From Pseudomonadota bacterium (GTDB lineage Bacteria; Pseudomonadota; Alphaproteobacteria; Rhodospirillales; Magnetospirillaceae), in NCBI GenBank assembly GCA_021793155.1, contig JAJYTF010000013.1, positions 1 to 64,000 of the forward strand: DNA of 64,000 bases. Reading direction: 5' to 3'. Numbering within the stretch: the first letter of the stretch is position 1; each line of letters begins with the position of its first letter. The notes beneath the pieces are model-generated. The model was not told where the DNA came from. It was given only the letters and a program-made list of their open reading frames with translations, and made no database searches. Below are positions 53,898 to 61,630 of the stretch, piece by piece. The translations under genes were made by a program, and so were the position numbers.

Positions 53898-54608
53898 ATG
53901 ACAGCAGCCCGCATAACGCCGTTCGGCCGCGACGGCCTCGTCGAACTGACCATGACGCCACTGTTCGGCGGCATGGCCGAAAAGGATCTGCAAATGCTGT
54001 TGGCGGGTGCGCAGACTGAGGCGCACCCCGACGGCGACATCCTGTTTGCCCGCGGTGACCCAGCCGATCAATTCTTCGTCGTGCTCGACGGCCATGTGGA
54101 ACTGTTCGTCGAGGAAGGCGGGCGCAAGAGCGTGCTGGAAGTGGCGAAGCGTCCCTCGGTGCTCGGCGAGGCGGCGCTGTTCGTCGATGGCCGGTATCCC
54201 AATTGGGCCCGGGTCGTGGGTTATGCGAAGGTGCTGTCGGTTCCGTCTGCGCCATTCCTGGCGGCCCTGGACGAACGCTTCGACCTGGCGCTCAGGATGC
54301 TGCGCTCGTTCTCGGTCCGCCTGCGCGGGCTGGTCGGGCAGATCAGCGAACTGAAACTCAAGTCCACCGCCCAGCGCGTTGCCGGGTTTCTGCTCGGCCT
54401 TACTGCCAAGACCGAGGGACCGGCCGTAGTGCGGTTTCCTTATGATAAGCGGCTGGCCGCCGAGGCATTGGGAATGACCGCGGAAAGCCTCTCGCGCGCC
54501 TTGACCCGGCTGACCCCCATCGGCGTGGAAAGCCGCGCCGACAACGTCGTCGCCATCGCCGATGTCGAGGCGCTGCGGGCATTCTGTGTGGACGAGGTGA
54601 GCGAATGA
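53898..54608 (+). CDS. Crp/Fnr-family regulator, first of a tandem pair
   Basis: A 236-residue regulator with a cyclic-nucleotide-binding-fold domain (about 20-135, GDILFARGDPADQFFVVLDG) and a Crp-type helix-turn-helix (about 165-225, LAAEALGMTAESLSRALTRL). The N-terminal Cys cluster of FNR is absent, so no Fe-S O2 sensing is expected. DNR/NNR-like haem or NO sensing is possible. It is similar throughout to the next gene, pointing to duplication. There is no strong ribosome site. Confidence 0.92.
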   Translation: MTAARITPFGRDGLVELTMTPLFGGMAEKDLQMLLAGAQTEAHPDGDILFARGDPADQFFVVLDGHVELFVEEGGRKSVLEVAKRPSVLGEAALFVDGRYPNWARVVGYAKVLSVPSAPFLAALDERFDLALRMLRSFSVRLRGLVGQISELKLKSTAQRVAGFLLGLTAKTEGPAVVRFPYDKRLAAEALGMTAESLSRALTRLTPIGVESRADNVVAIADVEALRAFCVDEVSE

Positions 54609-54750
54609 GCGAGCGGAGTGAGCCTTGGCTCGTTGACGGCCCCGCCGGCCTCGCCGGCGATCAAAACGATGCGCGCAAAGCGCGCGGGGCGAGCACCGGA
54701 GGGCGCAGCGAGGATAGCCCAGGGGGCCCCACGTTTGAGGGGAAAGAGCA

Positions 54751-55443
54751 ATGACCCTGACACTCGAAGCGGCCGACGAAGCCGTCGTTCTGGCGGCGCC
54801 GTTGTTCGCCGCCATTGCTCGCGAGTCGGTTTTCGCCCTGCTGAATGCGGCCTTCGTCACCGAGCATCCTGACGGCGGCCTGCTGTTCAGCCGGGGCGAT
54901 GCGGCCGATCGGTTTTTCCTGGTGCTGGCCGGGAGGGTCAACTTGTTCGCCCTGACGGAAAGCGGCGATCACTCGATCATCGAGGTCATCGACCAGGGGC
55001 ATACCTTCGCCGAAGGGGCGATATTCGCCAGCGGCCGCTTTCCGCTGAACGCTGAGATGACGGCCGGCACCCGCTTGCTGGAGATGCCGGCCCAGCCGTT
55101 CCTCCGGCGCCTGGCTGAAGAACGCGGCCTGGCCGCCCAGCTGGTGGCATCCCTGGCCCGGTGGGACCGCCGGCTGATGGGGGAGATCGCCGACCTGAAA
55201 AGCCGCAGTCCGGTGCAGCGGCTGGGCTCCTATTTGCTGGCCCTGGTCGAACCGGGGGCGGAAGGCCGCGTAGCGGTCAACCTGCCGCTCACCAAGAGCG
55301 AACTGGCGAGCCGGATCGGCATTACGCCGGAAAGCCTGTCGCGAGCCATGGGGCGACTGCGACCGCTGGGCGTGTCATCCCAGGGGCGCGAGTTCCTGGT
55401 CGAGGATGCGGCAAGGCTTCGAGGTTTTTGCGGCTCGGACTGA
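54751..55443 (+). CDS. Crp/Fnr-family regulator, second of a tandem pair
   Basis: A 230-residue paralogue of the preceding gene: LLFSRGDAADRFFLVLAGRV, then SPVQRLGSYLLALVEPG and ELASRIGITPESLSRAMGRL. It also lacks FNR-type Cys. It lies 142 bases downstream of the first copy and is followed by the DUF2249/membrane/hemerythrin genes it may control. GGGGAAAGAG precedes the ATG. Confidence 0.92.
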   Translation: MTLTLEAADEAVVLAAPLFAAIARESVFALLNAAFVTEHPDGGLLFSRGDAADRFFLVLAGRVNLFALTESGDHSIIEVIDQGHTFAEGAIFASGRFPLNAEMTAGTRLLEMPAQPFLRRLAEERGLAAQLVASLARWDRRLMGEIADLKSRSPVQRLGSYLLALVEPGAEGRVAVNLPLTKSELASRIGITPESLSRAMGRLRPLGVSSQGREFLVEDAARLRGFCGSD

Positions 55444-55500
55444 TCCTTGCCGAAAATCAAGGATGGAGCCCCGGCGATTATTCATGCTTCGTGCATTCCT

Positions 55501-55570
55501 GTCATCCCGAACGCAGTGAGGGATCTCATGGGACCGACGAGCCCCCTCTTCCTTCGGTCGTCGGGATGAC
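55501..55570. repeat. Palindromic intergenic repeat, copy 2 (GTCATCCCGA type)
   Basis: GTCATCCCGA (55501-55510) and TCGGGATGAC (55561-55570) are perfect 10-bp arms. The interior shares GAGGGAT and CTTCGGTCGTC-like words with the copy at 22338. It lies between the second Crp/Fnr gene and the DUF2249 gene. Confidence 0.7.
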
Positions 55571-55599
55571 ATCGGAAACAGACTGATTCGAGGAACGCC

Positions 55600-56130
55600 A
55601 TGACGGATTTCCGCCCCTTCGACCTTCGACCGCTGCTGGCACGCGGTGTCGACCCCTTGCATGTGGTCGTCGAACGAGCCCAGGCGGTGGCGATGGGTGG
55701 ACGGTTGGTTCTCGACGCGCCATTCAACCCGCTGCCGTTGCGCCGGGTCCTCGCGCAAATGGGGTTTTCCTCGCGTGCCGACCGGTTGGGGGAATCTCAC
55801 TGGCGGATCGCCCTGGCACGCGACGGCGAGGGACGCGTCGAAGGCGGGCCGACGGATGAGGATTGCCACGGCCTTCCCGACCTCGGTGCGCCGGTGCGGC
55901 GCAGCGGCGACGGCATCGACATCGACTTGCGCGGCTTGCAGCCGCCGGCTCCGATGCTCGCCATCCTGCGCCTTTGCGCGACCATCGCCGACGATACGGC
56001 GGTGACGGCACATGTTGATCGCGACCCCATCTATCTTTACCCCGAGCTGGCTGAAATCGGCTGGACCGTCTTGTCGGTGGCGCAGGATGCCGGGGACGTC
56101 CAGGTTCGCCTGCGGCGTGGCGGAAACTGA
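55600..56130 (+). CDS. DUF2249 domain protein (two repeats)
   Basis: A 176-residue protein with two DUF2249-type units (about 5-75 and 100-175). The first has the family signature FDLRPLLARGVDPLHVVVER and LVLDAPFNPLPLRRVLAQMG. The second has IDIDLRGLQPPAPMLAILRL. These TusA-like small domains are often found with hemerythrin and NO-related genes. Function is not established. It ends 2 bases before the next gene. Confidence 0.85.
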   Translation: MTDFRPFDLRPLLARGVDPLHVVVERAQAVAMGGRLVLDAPFNPLPLRRVLAQMGFSSRADRLGESHWRIALARDGEGRVEGGPTDEDCHGLPDLGAPVRRSGDGIDIDLRGLQPPAPMLAILRLCATIADDTAVTAHVDRDPIYLYPELAEIGWTVLSVAQDAGDVQVRLRRGGN

Positions 56131-56132
56131 GC

Positions 56133-57440
56133 ATGTTTGCCGACTTTCTCGGAGGAGCCCGCGGCCGCCTGCTGCCGGCGTCGGTGCCGTTCCGCTTTTT
56201 CGGCGGGGCGGTGACCTTTCATCTGGCCGCCTGGGGCATGCTGCTGGTGAAGGGGGACGAGCTGCCGGGCTTTCAGGGTGGCCCGGGGCCGATGCTGGCG
56301 GCGCTGCATCTGGTCACCCTCGGCGTTCTGGCGATGACGGCGATGGGCGCCGCATTCCAGCTTCTGCCGGTTGCCACCAAGAAGCCGGTGCGGTCGATAG
56401 GCGCCTGCAAGCTTTCGTTCTGGCTGTTCCTGGGCGGCGTGCCGGTGCTGGTCTATGGCATGGCCGAGGGGCGGCAGTGGGCCATGGCAGTGGGCGGCAG
56501 CCTGCTGGTAACGGGATTGGCGGTCTATGCCGCGCTCATCGCCGACAACCTTCGCCGGGTCAGCGACATGCGCATCGTCACCGACCATGCCTGGACGGCC
56601 ATGGGTGCGCTGCTGACCCTGGCGATTTTCGGTCTGTTGTTGATTGGCGATTTTGCCGGCGGCTACCTGCCCGATCACCGTGGGATGGCGGTGGCCCACG
56701 GAATGGTGGCCGCCTACGGCTTCATGGGAATGCTGGTGCTGGGCTTCAGTTTCGTCTTGGTGCCGATGTTTGGCTTGTCGCCGCCCGCGGACGCTCGCCT
56801 GGGCCAAAGGTCGGCGTGGGTGGCCACGGCCGCGCTGGTTCTTGCAGTGCCCGGTATGGCGGCAGGTATTCCTGCGTTGGCCTTTGCCGGTGGGATTCTC
56901 GGCTTAGGTGCCGCGGCGATGCACCTGCGCGCGATGTTCAAGGTGATGAAAAGCCGTATGAAGAAGCAGCTTGGCGGCTCCTTCGTGCTGATTCGCCTGG
57001 CCTGGGTATTGATGCCCGCGAGCATCGTCCTCGGCCTGGCGTCGGGGGCGGGGATGGGGGAGGCTTGGAGCCCGACCCTGTTCGGCTTCATCCTTGTCTT
57101 TGGCTGGCTGCTGTCTTTCCTCACCGGCGTGCTGCAGCGGATCATCCCCTTTCTCGCCTCGATGTACTCGGTGGCGCCGGGAGTCAAGCCGGTCCTGGTA
57201 TCAAAGCTGACGGCCGAACGGCCGTTGCGGATTCACCTGATTTGCCATTGCCTGGCGCTTGCCCTGGTGGCGGCCGGCATCGTCAGCGGGCAAGGGTTGG
57301 TTGTGCAACTGGGCGCGGCGGCCGGCCTGACCGGGGCGGCGGCGTTTGCCTGGTTTGCCGGATTGGTTTGGCTGAGAATGACACGACATCGGAGCGCGCG
57401 TCCGGCCGCCGGAGGTGCGACGAGCGCGCGCGGCGCTTGA
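56133..57440 (+). CDS. Polytopic membrane protein resembling haem-copper oxidase subunit I
   Basis: A 435-residue protein with about twelve membrane helices. His residues placed in helices (TFHLAAWGML, ALHLVTLGVLAMTAMG, AVAHGMVAAYGFMGMLVLG) suggest haem or metal binding like cbb3-oxidase/NorB subunit I homologues, though the full oxidase set is not evident. NnrS-like proteins are an alternative. Position between DUF2249 and hemerythrin genes suggests a role in NO or O2 metabolism. Confidence 0.78.
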   Translation: MFADFLGGARGRLLPASVPFRFFGGAVTFHLAAWGMLLVKGDELPGFQGGPGPMLAALHLVTLGVLAMTAMGAAFQLLPVATKKPVRSIGACKLSFWLFLGGVPVLVYGMAEGRQWAMAVGGSLLVTGLAVYAALIADNLRRVSDMRIVTDHAWTAMGALLTLAIFGLLLIGDFAGGYLPDHRGMAVAHGMVAAYGFMGMLVLGFSFVLVPMFGLSPPADARLGQRSAWVATAALVLAVPGMAAGIPALAFAGGILGLGAAAMHLRAMFKVMKSRMKKQLGGSFVLIRLAWVLMPASIVLGLASGAGMGEAWSPTLFGFILVFGWLLSFLTGVLQRIIPFLASMYSVAPGVKPVLVSKLTAERPLRIHLICHCLALALVAAGIVSGQGLVVQLGAAAGLTGAAAFAWFAGLVWLRMTRHRSARPAAGGATSARGA

Positions 57441-57504
57441 GCGCCGCGGTCGGGATCACTATGAAACTGCTGCAGAAACAAGAAATAACATTCGGAGAAA
57501 ACAC

Positions 57505-58020
57505 ATGTTTGCCCAGACGCAAATCGGCACTTTGCTGCATGAGGAGCATCTTCAGACGATCCGTTCTTTGCAGCGCCTCGAAGATTTCCTGGCCAACCAG
57601 TCGCCTAAGCGCCCCCCAGACCTGTCGAAGCCCGAGGTGCGGAAGATCCTTGGCGATGTCCTGGGTGACCTCGCCAAGGAAGTGGATCGCCATTTCACCT
57701 TTGAAGAGGACAATCTCTTCACCATTCTTACCGAACAGGGCGAGATGGGCATCGTCATGATGCTGAGCGAGGAGCATGGGGTGATCCGCCCCTTGGCCCT
57801 GGAACTGGCCGAGGAAGCCGAAGCCGCCCTGGGCGGGGACGGGTTCACCGCGGACGGATGGCCGGAGTTCCATGAGCGGGCCAGGGAACTTTGCGAACGG
57901 GAGGTCTTCCACATTCAGAAGGAGGAAATGGGCCTCCTCGCCGCCATTTCCGCGCTGGTCGACGGCGAAACGGACAGCCGGCTGGCCAGCGAGTATCGCC
58001 TTCTCGCCGCGGGAGCCTGA
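57505..58020 (+). CDS. Hemerythrin-domain protein
   Basis: A 171-residue four-helix protein. Probable diiron ligands occur in LLHEEHLQTI, RHFTFEEDNLF, SEEHGVIRPL and FHIQKEEMGLL (His and Glu spaced as in hemerythrins and the Ric/YtfE type). Such proteins bind O2 or NO or repair Fe-S clusters. The start at 57505 has CGGAG upstream. It closes the operon with DUF2249 and the membrane protein. Confidence 0.9.
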   Translation: MFAQTQIGTLLHEEHLQTIRSLQRLEDFLANQSPKRPPDLSKPEVRKILGDVLGDLAKEVDRHFTFEEDNLFTILTEQGEMGIVMMLSEEHGVIRPLALELAEEAEAALGGDGFTADGWPEFHERARELCEREVFHIQKEEMGLLAAISALVDGETDSRLASEYRLLAAGA

Positions 58021-58039
58021 CCGGGCGCCGACGTTACTG

Positions 58040-58103
58040 CGTCATCCCCGCGAAAGCGGGGATCCGGGTCGCATGGTGGATCCCCGCTTTTGCGGGGACG
58101 ACG
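58040..58103. repeat. Long palindromic repeat of the GTCATCCCCGC type
   Basis: Arms 58040-58065 and 58078-58103 (26 bases, two mismatches) enclose a 12-base loop. Each arm also folds on itself (CCCCGC/GCGGGG). It lies between convergent genes and could terminate both. Confidence 0.85.
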
Positions 58104-58114
58104 CCCAAGGGGCG

Positions 58115-58456
58115 TCACTTCTCGATGACGTCGCTGGCTGCCAGAACGGAGACGCCGGCGCCATCCTCGTCCTCCACCAGGACGATATCGCCTTCGATGC
58201 GGCCTTTGTCGGCCGGCAGATTGTTGAAATAATGCCAGATAAAAGACACCGAAATCGTCTGATCGATCTGGTCGTCTTCGTCAAGCTCTTCGTCGTCAAG
58301 TGCGGAAATATCGCGCAGGATCTCTAGTGAATCGTCGAGCATTTCATCGAAATCCGTACCGTCTTCGATGATATTGCGAATGATCTGTTCGTGCTCTTCA
58401 TCCTCCAGCTCGTATTTCCATTCAGCATCGCCGGACTTGAAGTAGACAGTTTTCAT
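58115..58456 (-). CDS. Highly acidic hypothetical protein
   Basis: A 113-residue, very Asp/Glu-rich protein: VYFKSGDAEWKYELEDEEHE at the N-terminus and ISALDDEELDEDDQIDQTIS in the middle. The C-terminal part is beta-like (RIEGDIVLVEDEDGAGVSVL). There is no signal peptide or recognised domain. CAGGAGAA before the ATG at 58456 supports it. It may be a DNA-mimic or chaperone-like protein, but this is speculation. It is divergent from purU. Confidence 0.7.
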   Translation of the reverse strand: MKTVYFKSGDAEWKYELEDEEHEQIIRNIIEDGTDFDEMLDDSLEILRDISALDDEELDEDDQIDQTISVSFIWHYFNNLPADKGRIEGDIVLVEDEDGAGVSVLAASDVIEK

Positions 58457-58612
58457 CGGATTCTCCTGATCTTTAGTGCGGACCGCCGCCGGGTCGCCGA
58501 CCATCGTCAATCCGGGCAAAAAATGCAAGGGGCGCGGATCGGGGATCCGGCGCGAAATAGCTTGGCGCAGGTGGCGCGGTAGGCTACCAGATGAGCCGTT
58601 GCGGAGGTTGGT

Positions 58613-59473
58613 ATGGCGGATAAGCAGACGATTACCTTGACCATCACTTGCCCCGACACCGTCGGCATCGTCGCCGCGGTATCGGGCTTCCTGACAGAAC
58701 ATGATGCGTTCATCACCGAGGCAGCGCAGTACGGAGATCCGTTTTCCAAGCGGTTCTTCATGCGGATCGTCTTCACCCCCGGGGCATTGTCCCCGCCGAA
58801 GGCCGAGATCGAAAAGCGCTTCATGCGGATTGCCGAGCGGTTTCAGATGATCTGGCACATGCATGATGGGGCCAAGCGGTCGCGGGTGGTCATCCTGGTC
58901 TCCAAGTTCGGGCACTGCCTGAACGATCTGCTGCATCGCTACCAGACCGGTTCACTCGGCATCGAAATACCGGCCGTCATCTCCAACCACACCGACATGC
59001 AGAGCCTGGTCGAGTGGCATGGTATCCCCTATCACTACCTCGCCGTCGACAAAGCCGACAAGTCCCGCCAGGAGCGGGAGTTGCTGGGCCTGCTCGATAG
59101 CCTGGACCCCGATCTGGTGGTGCTGGCTCGCTACATGCAAATCCTGACCCCCGACCTTTGCAGCCTGCTATCCGGACGGTGCATCAACATCCATCATTCC
59201 TTCCTGCCCAGTTTCAAAGGCGCGAAGCCCTATCACCAGGCCCATCAGCGCGGCGTCAAGCTGATCGGCGCAACGGCCCATTACGTCACCACCGACCTGG
59301 ACGAGGGCCCCATTATCGACCAGGCGGTGGAACGGGTCGATCACACCCACACGCCCGACCATCTGGTGGCGATGGGTCGTGATATCGAAAATGTGGTGCT
59401 GGCCCGGGCTGTACGCTATCACATCGAACACCGCGTGCTGATCAACGGCATGAAAACCGTGGTGTTCAAGTAA
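58613..59473 (+). CDS. purU: Formyltetrahydrofolate deformylase
   Basis: A 286-residue enzyme that splits 10-formyl-THF to formate and THF. The N-terminal ACT domain (about 5-85) has ITCPDTVGIVAAVSGFLTEH. The hydrolase domain has VVILVSKFGHCLNDLLHRYQ, IPAVISNHTDM and NIHHSFLPSFKGAKPYHQAH with DEGPII. GCGGAGG precedes the ATG. Confidence 0.96.
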   Translation: MADKQTITLTITCPDTVGIVAAVSGFLTEHDAFITEAAQYGDPFSKRFFMRIVFTPGALSPPKAEIEKRFMRIAERFQMIWHMHDGAKRSRVVILVSKFGHCLNDLLHRYQTGSLGIEIPAVISNHTDMQSLVEWHGIPYHYLAVDKADKSRQERELLGLLDSLDPDLVVLARYMQILTPDLCSLLSGRCINIHHSFLPSFKGAKPYHQAHQRGVKLIGATAHYVTTDLDEGPIIDQAVERVDHTHTPDHLVAMGRDIENVVLARAVRYHIEHRVLINGMKTVVFK

Positions 59474-59553
59474 TCGGGCGGGCAGGCGCTTGGCGCGATC
59501 TGCCCTCGACAGTGGGATGAACTTGGAATAACGGTTAGCGGATCGAGGTGACG

Positions 59554-60255
59554 ATGGCCCACGACGCGAGCTTCAATTTCGACCGTATCCCCTTGTTCGC
59601 CTCCCTGACCCAGCCGGAACGGGACGAGTTGGCGCGTCAGTCACGGTTCCGCCGCCACGCGGCCGGCGAACACATCATCGATGGGCAGAGCGAAAGCCGC
59701 GACATCCATTTCATCATCGAGGGCACGGTCCGCGTGGTGAACTATTCGCTTTCCGGCCGCGAGGTGGCGCTCGACGATATTTCCGCCGGCGGCTATTTCG
59801 GCGAACTTGCCGCGCTCGACGGCAGCCCGCGCTCGGCTTTCGTCATGGCCCATGGTGGCGAGGCGGTGACCGCCGCCATGCCCTGCGAGGTATTTCTCGG
59901 CCTCCTGGGAAAGAAGCCGGTGCTCGGCCTCGAGATTATGAAACGTTTGACCCGCATGATCCGCCAGTCGAACGAGCGGATCATGGACCTCAGCACTTTG
60001 GGGGCCAACAACCGCGTTCACGCCGAATTGCTGCGCCAGGCGGTCGCCGTCACTGCCGACGGGCGCACGGCCACCATCTCACCCATTCCCCTGCATTCCG
60101 ACATCGCAAGCCGTGTCAGCACCACCCGGGAGACCGTCGCCCGGGTCCTCAATGATCTGGCGCGCAGCGGTATTGTCGAGCGGCGGAAGAATGCGCTGGT
60201 GGTGCATGATATCGCTCGGTTGGCGATCCTGGTGGAAGATGTGCGCGGTAATTGA
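59554..60255 (+). CDS. Crp/Fnr-family regulator
   Basis: A 233-residue regulator with a cNMP-binding-fold domain (about 8-125, HIIDGQSESRDIHFIIEGTV and SAGGYFGELAALDGSPRSAF) and a helix-turn-helix (SDIASRVSTTRETVARVLND). The GELAALDGSPRSA segment resembles cAMP-binding Crp pockets. The start is the ATG at 59554 with GAGG six bases before it. A perfect CRP-type palindrome follows immediately downstream. It is not closely related to the tandem pair at 54-55 kb. Confidence 0.93.
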   Translation: MAHDASFNFDRIPLFASLTQPERDELARQSRFRRHAAGEHIIDGQSESRDIHFIIEGTVRVVNYSLSGREVALDDISAGGYFGELAALDGSPRSAFVMAHGGEAVTAAMPCEVFLGLLGKKPVLGLEIMKRLTRMIRQSNERIMDLSTLGANNRVHAELLRQAVAVTADGRTATISPIPLHSDIASRVSTTRETVARVLNDLARSGIVERRKNALVVHDIARLAILVEDVRGN

Positions 60256-60260
60256 GTTAT

Positions 60261-60278
60261 CTGTGATGGCCGTCACAG
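60261..60278. promoter_or_regulatory. Perfect CRP-type palindrome between a crp-like gene and DUF423
   Basis: CTGTGATGGCCGTCACAG contains TGTGA-N6-TCACA exactly. It starts 5 bases after the Crp/Fnr stop and lies 128 bases before the DUF423 start. Confidence 0.7.
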
Positions 60279-60405
60279 CCGTGCCGAAGCGGGGAGGTAA
60301 TATCGCGATCGATACCGGCGAGCTCCCTCTTGGGCCGTCCGTATCTTTTTCCCTCAAGAGTAACTTGGGCTAGGCTTGTCCTGGCCCTTTTTTTTGGCAG
60401 GACTC

Positions 60406-60783
60406 ATGGGCATCGACTGGAAGCGCACCTGGCTGATGGTGGCGGGCGTCAGCGGCGCCATCGCCGTGGGATTTGGCGCCTACGCGGCACATGGGCTGGA
60501 AAATGCTCCAGCCATTCGGGACTGGCTGGAAAAAGGCTCGCGATACCAGATGTACCACGCCCTGGCTTTGCTCGCCGTGGCGCATCTGCAGCGCCCGCAG
60601 GCCCCATTCGCCTGGCTGGCCGGTTGCCTGTTCACCGCCGGAACGGTGCTGTTCTCCGGCGGACTCTATGCCCTGGCCCTGCTGTCCTGGCCGGTCACTC
60701 CCATCGTGCCGTTCGGCGGCGTCTCGTTCATCCTGGGTTGGCTGGCCCTGAGCCTGTCGGCGCTACGCGATCCAGGGGTTTGA
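60406..60783 (+). CDS. DUF423 membrane protein
   Basis: A 125-residue protein with four membrane helices. Family pattern: VAGVSGAIAVGFGAYAAHGL, KGSRYQMYHALALLAVAHLQ and FTAGTVLFSGGLYALALL. Function unknown. The start at 60406 gives MGIDWKRTWLM. Confidence 0.92.
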   Translation: MGIDWKRTWLMVAGVSGAIAVGFGAYAAHGLENAPAIRDWLEKGSRYQMYHALALLAVAHLQRPQAPFAWLAGCLFTAGTVLFSGGLYALALLSWPVTPIVPFGGVSFILGWLALSLSALRDPGV

Positions 60784-60854
60784 CTCGCCCAATCAAACTG
60801 GGGATGATGATCAACAATAAGGTGATCAACAATTAAGATTCGAGGGAAGTGGCG

Positions 60855-61220
60855 ATGGCGAAGACTGTCATGATCGTCGAAGACAACGATCTGAACATGA
60901 AGCTCTTCAATGATTTGCTACAAGCCCACGGATACAACACCATTCAGACCAAGGACGGGCGCGAGGCATTGAACCTGGCGCGCGAACACCGGCCCGATCT
61001 GGTTCTGATGGACATCCAGCTGCCCGAGGTCTCGGGCCTGGAAATCACCCGGCAGATGAAAGGCGACGAGAGCCTGAAGGCCATCCCGGTGATCGCCGTG
61101 ACCGCTTTCGCGATGAAGGGTGATGAGGACAAGATCCGCCAAGGCGGCTGCGACGGTTATATCGCCAAGCCGATCTCGGTGGCCGGCTTCCTGCAGACAG
61201 TGGCGAAATTCGTCGGGTAA
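60855..61220 (+). CDS. divK: Single-domain response regulator DivK
   Basis: A 121-residue receiver starting [20 protein letters not shown] with acceptor Asp in [28 protein letters not shown] and YIAKPISV. DivK shuttles polarity signals between PleC/DivJ kinases and the CtrA pathway. The start at 60855 has GAGGGA upstream. A GTG two codons earlier is less likely. Confidence 0.93.
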   Translation: MAKTVMIVEDNDLNMKLFNDLLQAHGYNTIQTKDGREALNLAREHRPDLVLMDIQLPEVSGLEITRQMKGDESLKAIPVIAVTAFAMKGDEDKIRQGGCDGYIAKPISVAGFLQTVAKFVG

Positions 61221-61255
61221 AGGGGGAGCGGTTCGACTGAACTGGCGCCAAGTGT

Positions 61256-61288
61256 AGGATGACGACCTGCTGATTTCATTGTCATCCT
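61256..61288. repeat. Short palindromic repeat, AGGATGAC/GTCATCCT
   Basis: AGGATGAC (61256-61263) and GTCATCCT (61281-61288) are perfect 8-bp arms downstream of divK. The words match the arms of the repeats at 22338 and 55501 in opposite order. Confidence 0.55.
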
Positions 61289-61331
61289 GCGCCAAAGGTG
61301 AATGGTCTTCGGCAAACGGTCTGATAAAGCA

Positions 61332-61359
61332 AAACGCCCGCGGTAGGCCACGGGCGTTT
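61332..61359. terminator. Bidirectional terminator between divK and rpmG
   Basis: AAACGCCCG (61332-61340) pairs with CGGGCGTTT (61351-61359) around a 10-base loop. A/T runs on both sides allow use in either direction. Confidence 0.8.
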
Positions 61360-61384
61360 CGGCTGAATTTTCTCAAGCGGAATC

Positions 61385-61552
61385 CTATTTGATCTTCGCT
61401 TCCTTGAACTGGACGTGCTTGCGCACGACCGGATCATATTTGCGGAACTCCAGCTTCTCGGTCGTCTTACGCGGGTTCTTCTTGGCCACGTAAAAAAAGC
61501 CGGTGCCAGCAGTGCTGAGCAGCTTGATGAGGATGGTGGCGGGCTTAGCCAT
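61385..61552 (-). CDS. rpmG: 50S ribosomal protein L33
   Basis: A 55-residue protein, [20 protein letters not shown] then [20 protein letters not shown] and ending VQFKEAKIK. This is the Cys-free (zinc-independent) L33 form. It is a component of the large ribosomal subunit near the E site. Confidence 0.95.
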   Translation of the reverse strand: MAKPATILIKLLSTAGTGFFYVAKKNPRKTTEKLEFRKYDPVVRKHVQFKEAKIK

Positions 61553-61630
61553 GACGAAAATCCCGAATGCTTGGTGACGACTCCAGGCGGCGGAAAATAC
61601 AGGCTATGCGGCCGGTGTCAAGTAAATTGG

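Noticed and set aside
56012-57760. 582-codon plus-strand frame crossing DUF2249, the membrane protein and the hemerythrin
   Set aside because: It overlaps three supported genes in another frame and is an Arg/Gly-rich artefact.
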